Below, one piece after another: positions 1-7,221 of a stretch of DNA of 11,285 nucleotides. Position numbers and translations under genes: made by a program. Source of the DNA: PWVB01 sp964530185 (GTDB lineage: Bacteria; Chloroflexota; Anaerolineae; B4-G1; SLSP01); contig CAZHBB010000097.1 in the NCBI GenBank assembly GCA_964530185.1, positions 1-11,285 of the forward strand, written 5' to 3'. The notes under the pieces are model-generated. The model saw only the letters and a program-made list of their open reading frames with translations, ran no database searches and had not been told where the DNA came from. How positions within the stretch are numbered: position 1 is the stretch's first letter; each line of letters opens with the position of its first letter.

Positions 1-229
1 TGGATGGTGCCCGGGTCAAGGGGGGCGCCTTGTGCAGCGGCTCGCGTTGGGGGTGACTGTGATGGTGGTTGGTCTTGCCTTTGCTCTCTCCCCCACTGCT
101 TTGGTGACAGTCTCGGCGATCAGGGATCTCCGCGGCCCTCTTTGGGGTGTCGCCTGGCGGCAAACCACTCGCGACCGTCTGGGGACTCTACCACGTTCGG
201 TAAGATCTTGCCTGGTATACCGCGTGGCT

Positions 230-257
230 GTGACTCTCTTCAGAAGTGGGGTAGAAT
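230..257 (+). promoter_or_regulatory. candidate sigma70-type promoter upstream of the membrane protein gene
   Basis: A -35-like GTGACT (230-235) and a -10-like TAGAAT (252-257, five of six consensus bases) are separated by 16 bases. Transcription would start near 264, about 50 bases before the ATG at 314. It is a by-eye match only. If the membrane protein really starts at 32 rather than 314, this site lies inside the coding region and would be chance. Confidence 0.35.
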
Positions 258-313
258 TCTCAATTAGCGATCCTGGCACACCGCCAAATGCGGAGAGGAG
301 ATGTGACAGAGCC

Positions 314-697
314 ATGGAGAAAGTCCGTGAGGTTGTGCTGAGTCTACTGCGATTTCTTGGTGTTTCACTGCTTATCGACCTCGGTCTCTTTGTTGCGGTC
401 AGCCTATCTTGTCTGATCGGCTCGCGTTGCAGCAATGCTGTCTATAGTGAGCGGATGTTCTGGGTGAGTCTGGCTATGATTATTGCCGGTATGCCGGCGG
501 TTCTTGCCTCACTGGGCACGAGCCGAGGCTATTATGACAACCCTTTCACCGCAGGGATCGATGCTCAGGTCGCCCAAACCATCATCAAGGATGGACGACA
601 AGGCTTGAGCAAGCGCTCGCGCTACGCGTGGCGCATGTTCTCCATCGGCATCTTCGGTATCGCGATCGCTGCATTGATTGACCTTGCCGTCCCTTAG
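314..697 (+). CDS. small integral membrane protein, unknown function
   Basis: I do not recognise the family. From the ATG at 314 the protein is 127 residues. It has three hydrophobic stretches that look like membrane helices (about residues 8-34, 46-63 and 102-124). Between the last two is a polar loop containing an NPFTAGID segment and a basic stretch (KRSRYAWR). The start at 314 was chosen because GGAGAGGAG lies at 292-300, although its 13-base spacing is long, and a promoter-like element sits upstream. The same frame is open back to position 2, with a GTG at 32 preceded by AAGGGGGG. That would give a 221-residue protein with one more hydrophobic helix near its N-terminus (it reads AFALSPTALVTV). 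I cannot exclude that longer form. The stop lies 10 bases before the next gene, so the two may be co-transcribed. Confidence 0.5.
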   Translation: MEKVREVVLSLLRFLGVSLLIDLGLFVAVSLSCLIGSRCSNAVYSERMFWVSLAMIIAGMPAVLASLGTSRGYYDNPFTAGIDAQVAQTIIKDGRQGLSKRSRYAWRMFSIGIFGIAIAALIDLAVP

Positions 698-707
698 GGG
701 GGAAACC

Positions 708-1636
708 ATGAAGATCACAGCGATTGAGAGCCTCTATTGGCAGGCCTATCCCCGGCTGCTGGTGGTCCGCGTTCATACGGATGAAGGGCTGATTGGGCTT
801 GGGGAGACCGTGGATAAGATTCCAGGGTCGCGGGGGGCCTTGCATGGCACTCTGGCGCCCCTGCTCCTGGGACGGGATCCCTTGGATATCGAAGGCATCT
901 GGCAGGACCTGGCGGATACCATCCTCTACCACGGCTTCGCTGGTGCTGAGATGCGTGCCCTGTCGGCTATAGATCTGGCGTTGTGGGACTTGATGGGGAA
1001 GGTCTACGGTGCACCCGTCTACCATTTACTCGGCGGGCGATGTCGGGAGACCGTGCCTACGTATAACACCTGTACCGGATACGGGGAGTTCGATGATTAC
1101 GCCCTCTGGCAACGCGATGCCGGTGAGCTCGCCCGTCAGTTGTTGGATGATGGCATCCGTGCTATGAAGATCTGGCCGTTCGACCCGTATAGTCATGCCA
1201 GCCGAGGCCAGTATATCGCCCCAGAGGATGTGGCCCGTGGCTTGCATCCCATTCAGCAGATCCGTGAGGCCGTGGGAACAGCCATGGAGATCGGGATCGA
1301 GTGTCATTTCCGCTGGAACAGGGCCAGCATGGAGCGGATCGTCAGAGCACTGGAACCTTACGACATTCTTTTCCTCGAGGATGCCATCCATGCGGTGTAT
1401 CCCGATGAGATCAAAGCACTCTCTCAGCGCACGTCCATACCCATTGTGGGATCGGAACTGTTGCTCACCCGCTGGCAACTGCGTGAGTGGCTGGAAAAAC
1501 ACGTGTCTCAGATCCTGATGACCGAGCCTCTGTGGACTGGGGGCATCACCGAGACGCGTAAGATTGCGGCCATGGCGGAGACGTTTGGTGTGCCCCTGGT
1601 GTTGCACAATATCTCAGGGCCGATAGGGCATGCAGC
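708..1636 (+). CDS. enolase-superfamily (mandelate racemase/muconate lactonizing type) enzyme, C-terminus lost in gap
   Basis: This is probably a sugar-acid dehydratase or epimerase that uses Mg2+ to abstract the proton next to a carboxylate. The ATG at 708 follows AGGGGGGAAACC, so this start is preferred over an in-frame TTG at 678. The N-terminal capping domain (residues 1 to about 110, with the ALWDLMGK helix and LLGG turn) leads into the barrel. Visible active-site candidates are K154 (in MKIW), metal ligands E198 (in ECHFRW, where most relatives have Asp), E224 (in LEDA) and E250 (in GSELL), and the general base H300 (in VLHN). H200, two residues after the first ligand, resembles the D-x-H arrangement of galactonate and mannonate dehydratases. 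The position of the usual catalytic-dyad Asp reads E273 (in TEPLWTGG). Only 309 residues are visible of an expected 370-400, so about 60-90 are hidden. Acid-sugar substrate is inference; the exact substrate is unknown. Confidence 0.85.
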
Positions 1637-1736
1637 NNNNNNNNNNNNNNNNNNNNNNNNNNNNNNNNNNNNNNNNNNNNNNNNNNNNNNNNNNNNNNNN
1701 NNNNNNNNNNNNNNNNNNNNNNNNNNNNNNNNNNNN
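1637..1736. other. assembly gap (100 N), inside the first enolase-superfamily gene
   Basis: Exactly 100 N. The enolase-superfamily protein before it lacks roughly 60-90 C-terminal residues, which needs more than 180 bases. The true gap is therefore longer than shown. The bases after it (1737-1863) hold no convincing coding frame, only the leader of the next gene. Confidence 0.95.
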
Positions 1737-1863
1737 ACATGAAGCGTCGAAGGCGTGGTTTCATGTCGATGCTTGTTATTGTTGGAGCTGTGCGGGTCGA
1801 TAGAGGTGTGGGGTCATAGCGTGAGATAGTGGTTGAGCGGTTCGATGAAAGGAGTTGTGGGCT

Positions 1864-2715
1864 ATGAAACGGCGTGTATTGGGAAAGACAGGAGAACAGC
1901 TTTCGGTCATTGGGTTTGGTGGGATTCTGGTCATGAATGAGACGCCTGAGGATGCGGCCAGGTTTGTCGCTGAGGCGGTTGAGGAGCGGGGTATCAACTA
2001 CTTCGATGTGGCTCCTTCCTATGGCAATGCCGAGGAACGCCTGGGGCCAGCTTTGGAGCCCTATCGAGATCAGGTGTTTCTGGCATGCAAGACGGGCAAG
2101 CGAGATGCCGCGGGAGCCTTAGAGGAGCTTCACGCCTCACTGAAGCGGCTACGCACGGACCATTTCGATCTCTATCAGCTCCATGCGATGAAGACGATGG
2201 AGGACGTGGAAACCGTGTTTGCTCCAGGGGGTGCGATGGAGACCTTCCTGGCCGCCCGGGAACAGGGTAAAGTGCGTTTCCTCGGGTTCTCTGCTCATTC
2301 CGAAGAAGCGGCCCTGGCGCTGATGGATCGCTTTGACTTCGATACGATACTCTTTCCCTTCAATTGGGCGTGCTGGCTCAAGGCGAACTTTGGGCCCAAG
2401 GTTATGGCCCGGGCGGCCGAGAAGGGGATGGGCATCCTGGCGCTGAAGACGCTCGCCAAGCGTGCCTGGCGAGAAGGGGAGCCGCGTCAGTGGAGCAAGA
2501 CATGGTACAAACCGGTGGAGGACTATGAGGAGGCGCGGCTGGCTGTGCGCTTTACCCTCTCGCAGCCGGTGACGGCGGCTGTCAGCCCCGGGCACATGGA
2601 GCTGTTCCGCTGGGCCTGTGATGCTGCCGAGGAGTTTCAACCTCTTACCGACGAGGAGAGGGCTTTGCTTGTGGAATGGAGTCGGGATTTGGAGACGATC
2701 TTCCCGAACTCTTGA
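1864..2715 (+). CDS. aldo/keto reductase family oxidoreductase
   Basis: A complete 283-residue NAD(P)H-dependent oxidoreductase of the aldo/keto reductase superfamily, a soluble (alpha/beta)8 barrel. The ATG at 1864 follows AAAGGAG (1848-1854) with a nine-base spacing. The protein opens with the typical RRVLGKTGEQLSVIGFGG segment. The catalytic tetrad is visible as D48 and Y53 (in FDVAPSYG), K76 (in ACKTGKR) and H107 (in YQLHAM). Length and order fit the family. It lies among sugar-acid enzymes, so a role as a sugar or polyol dehydrogenase is plausible, but the substrate cannot be read from sequence. No iron-sulphur cysteine cluster is seen at the C-terminus. The gene is complete and separated from the preceding gene by the gap and about 127 bases of leader. 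Confidence 0.93.
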   Translation: MKRRVLGKTGEQLSVIGFGGILVMNETPEDAARFVAEAVEERGINYFDVAPSYGNAEERLGPALEPYRDQVFLACKTGKRDAAGALEELHASLKRLRTDHFDLYQLHAMKTMEDVETVFAPGGAMETFLAAREQGKVRFLGFSAHSEEAALALMDRFDFDTILFPFNWACWLKANFGPKVMARAAEKGMGILALKTLAKRAWREGEPRQWSKTWYKPVEDYEEARLAVRFTLSQPVTAAVSPGHMELFRWACDAAEEFQPLTDEERALLVEWSRDLETIFPNS

Positions 2716-2728
2716 TCTTGCCCAGCGG

Positions 2729-2760
2729 GGGTGCCCTCGTGCCCGGCACGAGGGGCACCC
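2729..2760 (+). terminator. strong GC-rich hairpin after the aldo/keto reductase gene (terminator-like, no U-tract)
   Basis: GGGTGCCCTCGTGC pairs with GCACGAGGGGCACCC, giving 14 base pairs with one bulged G (2755) and a very short loop (about 2743-2745). It begins 14 bases after the stop codon. No T run follows, so it is not a classic intrinsic terminator. It may act as an mRNA 3'-end stabiliser, an attenuator between the reductase and the UroD-like gene, or a dispersed palindromic repeat. Confidence 0.6.
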
Positions 2761-2784
2761 TGGAAGGGTGATGTAGGAGCCTTA

Positions 2785-3867
2785 ATGGAAGAACTGACAG
2801 GGATAGAGCGCATTCAGAACATCCTTCACCGTAGGCCCGTAGATCGAATTGGGTTGTTCGAACACTTCTGGTCGGATACCCAACGGGTGTGGACTGAACA
2901 AGGCCATATTCAACCTGGTGAGAACCTCGCGGATCATTTCGGCTTTGACATGGAGTTGGCCTGGCCGTTCAACCTGGTGGCTGATCTGGACTTTGAGCCA
3001 GAAGTTCTGGAGGAGACTGAGGAGACAATTCTGGTGCGGGACGGGAATGGCGCGGTGTTGCGCAGGCACAAGCTTCATGACGCCACACCTGAGCACGTCG
3101 ATTTCCTGGTCAAGGATAGACGTGAGTGGGAGGCCCAGATCAAGCCGAAACTGGCACCAGAACGCCGCCGCATCGATTTCAAGCGCTACCGTGAGGCAAA
3201 GGCCCGAGCCGCCGCGGCGGGACGTTTCTTTGCCTGGTGCGGTGTTAATGTCTTTGAGATCATGAAGGACGTGGCGGGCCACGAGTACATGCTGATGGGA
3301 ATGGCCCTTGACCCGGCGTGGGTCAAGGATATGGCCATGACCTATGCCCAGCTTGTGGTTGATTTACAGGAGATCCTCTTCGCGGAGGAGGGGTGGCCAG
3401 ATGGTATCTGGTACTATGAGGATATGGGATACAAGTTACATCCTTTTATGTCGCCCCGTATGTATAAGGAGATCATTCAGCCCGCCCATGCCCTCACGAT
3501 CGCCTTTGCGAAATCCCACGGTCTGCCGGTGATCATGCACTCATGCGGTTATGTCGCCCCCTTGCTCCCGGGTATGATCGAGGCCGGGATCGACTGTCTG
3601 CAGGTCATTGAGGTCAAGGCCGGAATGGATCTGCTGCAGCTCCATCGGGATTACGGCGAGATCCTTTCTTTCATGGGGGGAATCGACGTGCGTGTCCTCT
3701 ATACTAATGATCCCACGCAGATCGACGCTGAGTTGGAGTCGAAGATCCCCATCGTCAAGCAGGGATATGGCTATGTCTTACACAGCGACCACTCTATCCC
3801 TAACACGGTAGACTATGAGACGTATCGATACTTCATTGACAAAGGCCTGGCATTGGGAACCTATTGA
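2785..3867 (+). CDS. uroporphyrinogen decarboxylase (URO-D) family protein
   Basis: A complete 360-residue protein of the uroporphyrinogen decarboxylase/cobalamin-independent methyltransferase barrel superfamily. The ATG at 2785 follows AGGAG (2775-2779). An in-frame GTG at 2731 would add 18 residues lying over the intergenic hairpin and was rejected. The start MEELTGIERIQNILHRRPVDRI is typical of URO-D-like proteins found outside haem clusters. A HSCG motif (H252, C254) matches the H-x-C zinc pair of MtaA/MtbA-type methylcobamide methyltransferases. The usual third ligand, a Cys near the C-terminus, is not seen; that region reads LHSDHSIP (H333-H336). No other haem gene is near, so tetrapyrrole synthesis is unlikely. 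A decarboxylase or methyl-transfer step in the local catabolic pathway is inference. The next gene begins only after a 328-base regulatory region. Confidence 0.85.
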   Translation: MEELTGIERIQNILHRRPVDRIGLFEHFWSDTQRVWTEQGHIQPGENLADHFGFDMELAWPFNLVADLDFEPEVLEETEETILVRDGNGAVLRRHKLHDATPEHVDFLVKDRREWEAQIKPKLAPERRRIDFKRYREAKARAAAAGRFFAWCGVNVFEIMKDVAGHEYMLMGMALDPAWVKDMAMTYAQLVVDLQEILFAEEGWPDGIWYYEDMGYKLHPFMSPRMYKEIIQPAHALTIAFAKSHGLPVIMHSCGYVAPLLPGMIEAGIDCLQVIEVKAGMDLLQLHRDYGEILSFMGGIDVRVLYTNDPTQIDAELESKIPIVKQGYGYVLHSDHSIPNTVDYETYRYFIDKGLALGTY

Positions 3868-3899
3868 TTGACTTCCCTGCCCGGGCGGCTGTTGGGTAT

Positions 3900-3927
3900 T
3901 TGACAGTTCCGTAGGTTGCACTATCGT
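3900..3927 (+). promoter_or_regulatory. sigma70-type promoter for the riboswitch leader
   Basis: A perfect -35 TTGACA (3900-3905) and a -10-like TATCGT (3922-3927, four of six) are 16 bases apart. Transcription would start near 3934, about 24 bases before the 5' strand of riboswitch helix P1. Its placement exactly where a leader RNA should begin strengthens the call. Confidence 0.65.
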
Positions 3928-3955
3928 TCGGGTATTGATGGACCTTGTCCAAGAT

Positions 3956-4094
3956 AGCACGCCGAATATCGTGCGGGTAGCACGGTAACGGGGGATCCAG
4001 ATGTTTAGGGGCGAATCTCGGCCTGCGCTCGCGCAGGTGCCGGTAGGGCTATGTTCTTCGGCCCGAGCCCGTCAGCTAACCTCGTAGGCGTGGG
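3956..4094 (+). ncRNA. c-di-AMP riboswitch (ydaO/yuaA type)
   Basis: The leader matches the ydaO aptamer in order and in detail. P1 forms from CACGCC (3958-3963) and GGCGTG (4087-4092). GCCGAAT opens the aptamer. A hairpin CGTGC/GCACG (3970-3974 with 3980-3984) carries a GGGTA loop. The segment GGGGCGAATC (4008-4017) matches the conserved GGGGUUAAUC of the Thermoanaerobacter aptamer. A variable hairpin CCTGCG/CGCAGG follows (4022-4027 with 4032-4037), then GTAGGGCTA with its GCCC partner (4061-4064). The most diagnostic block is CCCGTCAGCTAACCTCG (4068-4084). These RNAs bind two c-di-AMP molecules and usually switch expression off when ligand is high. Known targets in other bacteria are mainly potassium and osmolyte transport and cell-wall remodelling. 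Here the downstream gene is a DUF362 protein. The match is from memory of the aptamer, not a covariance-model search. Confidence 0.9.
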
Positions 4095-4126
4095 AAGGAC
4101 ACCTTGATCGTTGAGGTGTCCTTTTT
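4095..4126 (+). terminator. intrinsic terminator, expression platform of the riboswitch
   Basis: AAGGACACCT (4095-4104) and AGGTGTCCTT (4114-4123) form a perfect 10-bp stem with a nine-base loop, followed by TTT. It starts three bases after the 3' strand of riboswitch P1, the classic layout for ligand-controlled premature termination. I could not assign a convincing antiterminator helix by eye; AGGTG at 4036-4040 could pair with CACCT at 4100-4104, but that is short. Confidence 0.9.
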
Positions 4127-4156
4127 CTGTGGGTGAGTTCCGATCGAGCGGCATAT

Positions 4157-4184
4157 TGGGCCCGGATTTTTCGACCAGGGCTCA
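4157..4184 (+). promoter_or_regulatory. hairpin directly before the Shine-Dalgarno of the first DUF362 gene
   Basis: TGGGCCC (4157-4163) can pair with GGGCTCA (4178-4184), with one G-U pair, and GG/CC pairs extend it past a bulge. The loop is A+T rich. The stem ends on the first base of AGGAGGTGA (4184-4192), the Shine-Dalgarno for the GTG start at 4196. It could influence ribosome access, but it may be incidental. Confidence 0.35.
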
Positions 4185-4195
4185 GGAGGTGACCC

Positions 4196-5454
4196 GTGAC
4201 GGATGTCGTGCCTTCATATCGTGTGCGTGCGGTGCACTGTGACTATCGCGCTCATGACGATACGGTCTACGAAGCGCTCAAACGCGCCACTAAGCCCCTT
4301 GATAAGGCATGGGAACGCCTGAGGGGGGCGAGGACGATCGCGATTAAGTTCAATCAGGACTACGCCTCCGACCGCATCCTGATGTTCCAGGGCCAACGCC
4401 AGCAACTGGTGAGTGACAAGGTCGCAAGGGCCGTGCTCAGGTTGTTGCGCGAGGAGACCGACGCCGAGTTATTCTGTGTGGACACATCGGTCTTCGATCG
4501 AAGCCCCACGCCTGGACCAAGGACCACGACCCAGTTGGCCCCGATCCTGGCGGAGTTCGACGTGCCTTACGTCGATGCAGATCAACCGCCCCATGCGCTC
4601 TATGAGGTGCCTGGCGGCGGGCAGATGTTCCGCACTTATGTGTTGTCACGGCGTCTGATGGAAGCGGACGCCTTAGTGGACGTCCAGAAGATGAAGAACC
4701 ATGCTTTCATGGGTATCACCCTCACACTGAAGAACCTCTTTGGGCTGATGACCCAGATGCCGCACAACAAACCACGTCACTACTACCATCATCTGGTGCG
4801 TATGCCCTATATGTTGGCCGATCTCGGACGTCTGCTTGACCCTGCTCTCTGCATCATTGATGGGTTGATAGGCCAGGCCGGTATGGAGTGGGGCAATGAC
4901 GAGGGGCTGGCGCGTGTGGTCAATGTGTTGGTTGCCGGCGATCATCCTGTGGCAACCGACGCCTGTGGGACATACCTGATGGGGCACGACCCCATGAGCG
5001 ATTGGCTGGTGGAGCCGTTCCATCGTGATCGCAACGCGCTCCTCGTGGCGGCAGAGGGAGGGTATGGCACGGTGGATCTTCAGGCGATTGACTTCGAATC
5101 AGAGGTCGAACAGCAGCCCGAAGGGACGTTCTTCGCCTTCATGACCGATACCCTTGAACGTGTGATCAGTTGGCGGCGGTCCATGTGTGAGCAGGCGCTC
5201 TACTATCGCGACCACATCCGCACTTTTGTGGACAGGTACAAGGGGGAGTACATTCTGCTTCAGGCGGGGGAGGTGCGATGGCATAGTCCGGACGGAAGGC
5301 TCGGGGTCAGTCGCCGTAAACTGGCGGGAGATAAGCCAGATCAGGCGATGTACTTCAAGTACGTGGATCCAGAAGAGCGCGAGGGCGAGCATTACGAGGT
5401 CTATGAGGCGGCTCTGGCCCATCTGCGCACGCTGGATAGGGTGTGCAAAATCGA
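4196..5454 (+). CDS. DUF362 domain-containing protein, copy 1 (C-terminal end at gap)
   Basis: Function unknown. The GTG start at 4196 follows a perfect AGGAGGTGA. The 419 visible residues contain the DUF362 hallmarks: KMKNHAFMG and LTLKNLFG (about residues 165-183), then ALCIIDGLIGQAG and the GDHPVATDACGTYLMGHDP block. A separate C-terminal region (about residues 335-415) reads YKGEYILLQAGEVRWHS and ends in an acidic EVYEAALAHL helix. It resembles a small DUF5678-like domain. No signal peptide and no CxxCxxC ferredoxin cluster are seen, so this is probably a soluble cytoplasmic protein without the iron-sulphur domain that some relatives carry. By comparison with copy 2 only a few residues are missing at the gap. 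It is the first gene behind the c-di-AMP riboswitch. Confidence 0.85.
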
Positions 5455-5554
5455 NNNNNNNNNNNNNNNNNNNNNNNNNNNNNNNNNNNNNNNNNNNNNN
5501 NNNNNNNNNNNNNNNNNNNNNNNNNNNNNNNNNNNNNNNNNNNNNNNNNNNNNN
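5455..5554. other. assembly gap (100 N) between the two DUF362 genes
   Basis: Exactly 100 N. By alignment with copy 1, copy 2 lacks about 63 N-terminal residues, roughly 190 bases. The stop of copy 1 and a ribosome-binding site for copy 2 must also fit, so the true gap exceeds 200 bases. The frame continues through the N run by chance, giving a false 807-residue ORF. Confidence 0.95.
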
Positions 5555-6619
5555 CCCTATTTCATGGGCCAGCGGCAGCAGCTCGTCAGTGACAAAGTGG
5601 CCCGGGCCGTCATCCGCCTGTTGCGCGAAGAGACCGATGCTGAGCTCTTCTATGCGGACATCACGGCCTTCGCGCGGACCGATGATCCGAATCCACCCCC
5701 TACAGCGCAGTTGGCGGAGTTGATGAGGGAGCTGGGCGTGCCCTATATCAACGGCGACCGCCCGCCACACCGCAGGTATGCCGTGCCTGGGGGAGGGCAG
5801 ATGTTTCGACAGTATCTGCTGCCAGAGGCGATTGTGGAGGCCGACGCCCTGGTCGACGTGCAACGTATGAAGAACCATGGCTTCATGGGGGTGACGCTGA
5901 CGCTGAAGAACTTGTTTGGCCTGGTGCCACGGGAGCCCTACGGACATTCGCGGCAGTATTTTCATCACTTGGTCCGCATGCCCTACATGTTGGCGGATAT
6001 TGGACGTATCTTCAACCCGGCATTGTGTATCGTCGATGCGTTGGTGGCACAGGCAGGACAGGAGTGGGGCCCAGGCGAGGGACTTGGGCGCGTCGTGGAT
6101 AGCTTGATAGCCGGGGATCACCCGGTAAGCACGGATGCCGTGGCCATGATGCTGATGGGTCATGATCCACAGGCAGACTGGCCAGCCCCCCCATGTCATC
6201 GTGATCGTAATGCGATTCTGGTGGCGGCTGAGGGTGGGTTTGGGAGCGTGGACCTTGAGCAGATCGATTGGCAAAGTGAAGTCGCGCCACAGCCGGAGGG
6301 TACGTTCTTCACTCGCCAGACCGACAGTTGGGAGCGCGTGGTGAGCTGGCGGCGGACCACGTGTGAGCAGGCCCTGTACTATCGGGATCGGTTCCGCTAC
6401 TTCGTGGACAAATACGCGGGCCAGTATATCCTCCTCCAACAAGGTGAGGTGCGCTGGCACAGTGAGAGCAGCATCCTCAGGGCAAGTCGACGGAAGCTCT
6501 CCGGCGACAACCCAGATCAGGCCATGTGGCTCAAGTACGTCGACCCCGAGGAGACAGAGGGTGAGCATTTCGAGGTGTATGAACGTACTTTGGCGCATCT
6601 GGCGTCGCTTGAACTGTGA
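5555..6619 (+). CDS. DUF362 domain-containing protein, copy 2 (N-terminus lost in gap)
   Basis: The 354 visible residues align end to end with copy 1 from its GQRQQLVSDKVARAV segment onward. By eye about two thirds of positions are identical (not computed). The same blocks recur: MKNHGFMG, LTLKNLFG, ALCIVDALVAQAG, GDHPVSTDAVAMMLMGHDP, and the C-terminal YAGQYILLQQGEVRWHS region. Divergence is concentrated in the linker after the first Rossmann-like part (DDPNPPPT compared with SPTPGPRT) and after LFGL. This suggests an old tandem duplication with the core retained, so the two may form a heterodimer or act on related substrates. Function is unknown. The next gene begins 27 bases after the stop, consistent with one operon. 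Confidence 0.85.
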   Translation, partial: PYFMGQRQQLVSDKVARAVIRLLREETDAELFYADITAFARTDDPNPPPTAQLAELMRELGVPYINGDRPPHRRYAVPGGGQMFRQYLLPEAIVEADALVDVQRMKNHGFMGVTLTLKNLFGLVPREPYGHSRQYFHHLVRMPYMLADIGRIFNPALCIVDALVAQAGQEWGPGEGLGRVVDSLIAGDHPVSTDAVAMMLMGHDPQADWPAPPCHRDRNAILVAAEGGFGSVDLEQIDWQSEVAPQPEGTFFTRQTDSWERVVSWRRTTCEQALYYRDRFRYFVDKYAGQYILLQQGEVRWHSESSILRASRRKLSGDNPDQAMWLKYVDPEETEGEHFEVYERTLAHLASLEL

Positions 6620-6646
6620 GCCAATAATCACATGAGAGGAGGAGCT

Positions 6647-7221
6647 ATGGCGTCCGGGCAATGGCGGGGTAGCTTTGCAATTCCCATGACACCTTTCGAT
6701 GGGCAAGACCGGATCGATGTTGACGTGTTGGCGGAGGAGATCGAATTCTGCATCGCCTGTGGGGTAGGGGGAATTGCGACGCCCCTCATGGTCAGTGAGT
6801 TCCGTTTGCTTTCGGAAGAGGAGCGGAAGCTGATGATCCGCATCCCGGTGGAGGTGAGTGCTGGCCGGGTGCCCGTCATCGCTAACGTGGCCGCGGTCAA
6901 CCTCCCATTGGCGGTGTCCTATGCCACCTATGCGCAGAAAGTCGGTGCTAATGGCGTCATCGCTATGCCCCCTTACATTATCCGCCCGGACTTTGAGACC
7001 ACGTACGCCTATTACAAGGGGATCTCGGATGCGGTCTCTGTGCCGGTGTGGATCCAGAATGCCAGCGTGGCGCCTCTCTCTCCCGATCAACTGGTCAGAC
7101 TGTGTGAGGAGATCCCCCATGTGAGTTGGGTCAAAGAGGAGGTCCCGCCCAGCCACCGCAACATCACCCGTCTGCTGGCCAAGGGGAGCGCCGCCGTGAA
7201 GGGCGTCATGGGGGGCGGTGG
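6647..7221 (+). CDS. dihydrodipicolinate synthase/N-acetylneuraminate lyase family protein, C-terminus lost in gap
   Basis: A Schiff-base aldolase-fold protein (DapA/NanA superfamily), 191 residues visible of about 300. The ATG at 6647 follows GAGGAGGAG (6636-6644); an in-frame ATG at 6632 overlaps that site and was rejected. AIPMTPFDGQDRID is the usual first strand. K163 (in WVKEE) aligns with the Schiff-base lysine of the family, and Y110 (in PPYIIRP) with the PYYNRP motif. However, the TTGE carboxylate-binding motif reads M48-V49-S50-E51, and the proton-relay tyrosine position (LYNVP in E. coli DapA) reads W135-I136-Q137. It is therefore unlikely to be a true lysine-pathway DapA. A catabolic aldolase or dehydratase acting on a 2-keto sugar acid would fit the neighbours; that is inference. 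Confidence 0.85.

Noticed and set aside
2..313. Coding extension upstream of the membrane protein (GTG at 32 or earlier)
   Set aside because: The frame is open and begins with a hydrophobic stretch, but the later part (residues 60-94 of that form) has rare Arg codons and covers a promoter-like element and the GGAGAGGAG site. Kept as an alternative only.
1739..1819. Small 26-codon ORF after the first gap
   Set aside because: Too short, no ribosome-binding site visible because of the gap, and no recognisable product.
3868..4130. T-box or SAM leader upstream of the DUF362 gene
   Set aside because: There is no T-box GGTGGNACCGCG element and no SAM kink-turn motif; the CAGCTAAC block and P1 arrangement fit the c-di-AMP class.
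4196..6619. Single 807-residue protein with two DUF362 domains
   Set aside because: The join is a 100-N placeholder. The second module lacks about 63 N-terminal residues that cannot fit in 100 bases together with a linker, so two separate genes are far more likely.
5099..7156. Long minus-strand open frame of 685 codons
   Set aside because: It lies antisense to the DUF362 and DapA-like genes, includes the N run, is rich in His, Arg and Pro, and shows no recognisable domain. It is a shadow of high-G+C coding on the other strand.
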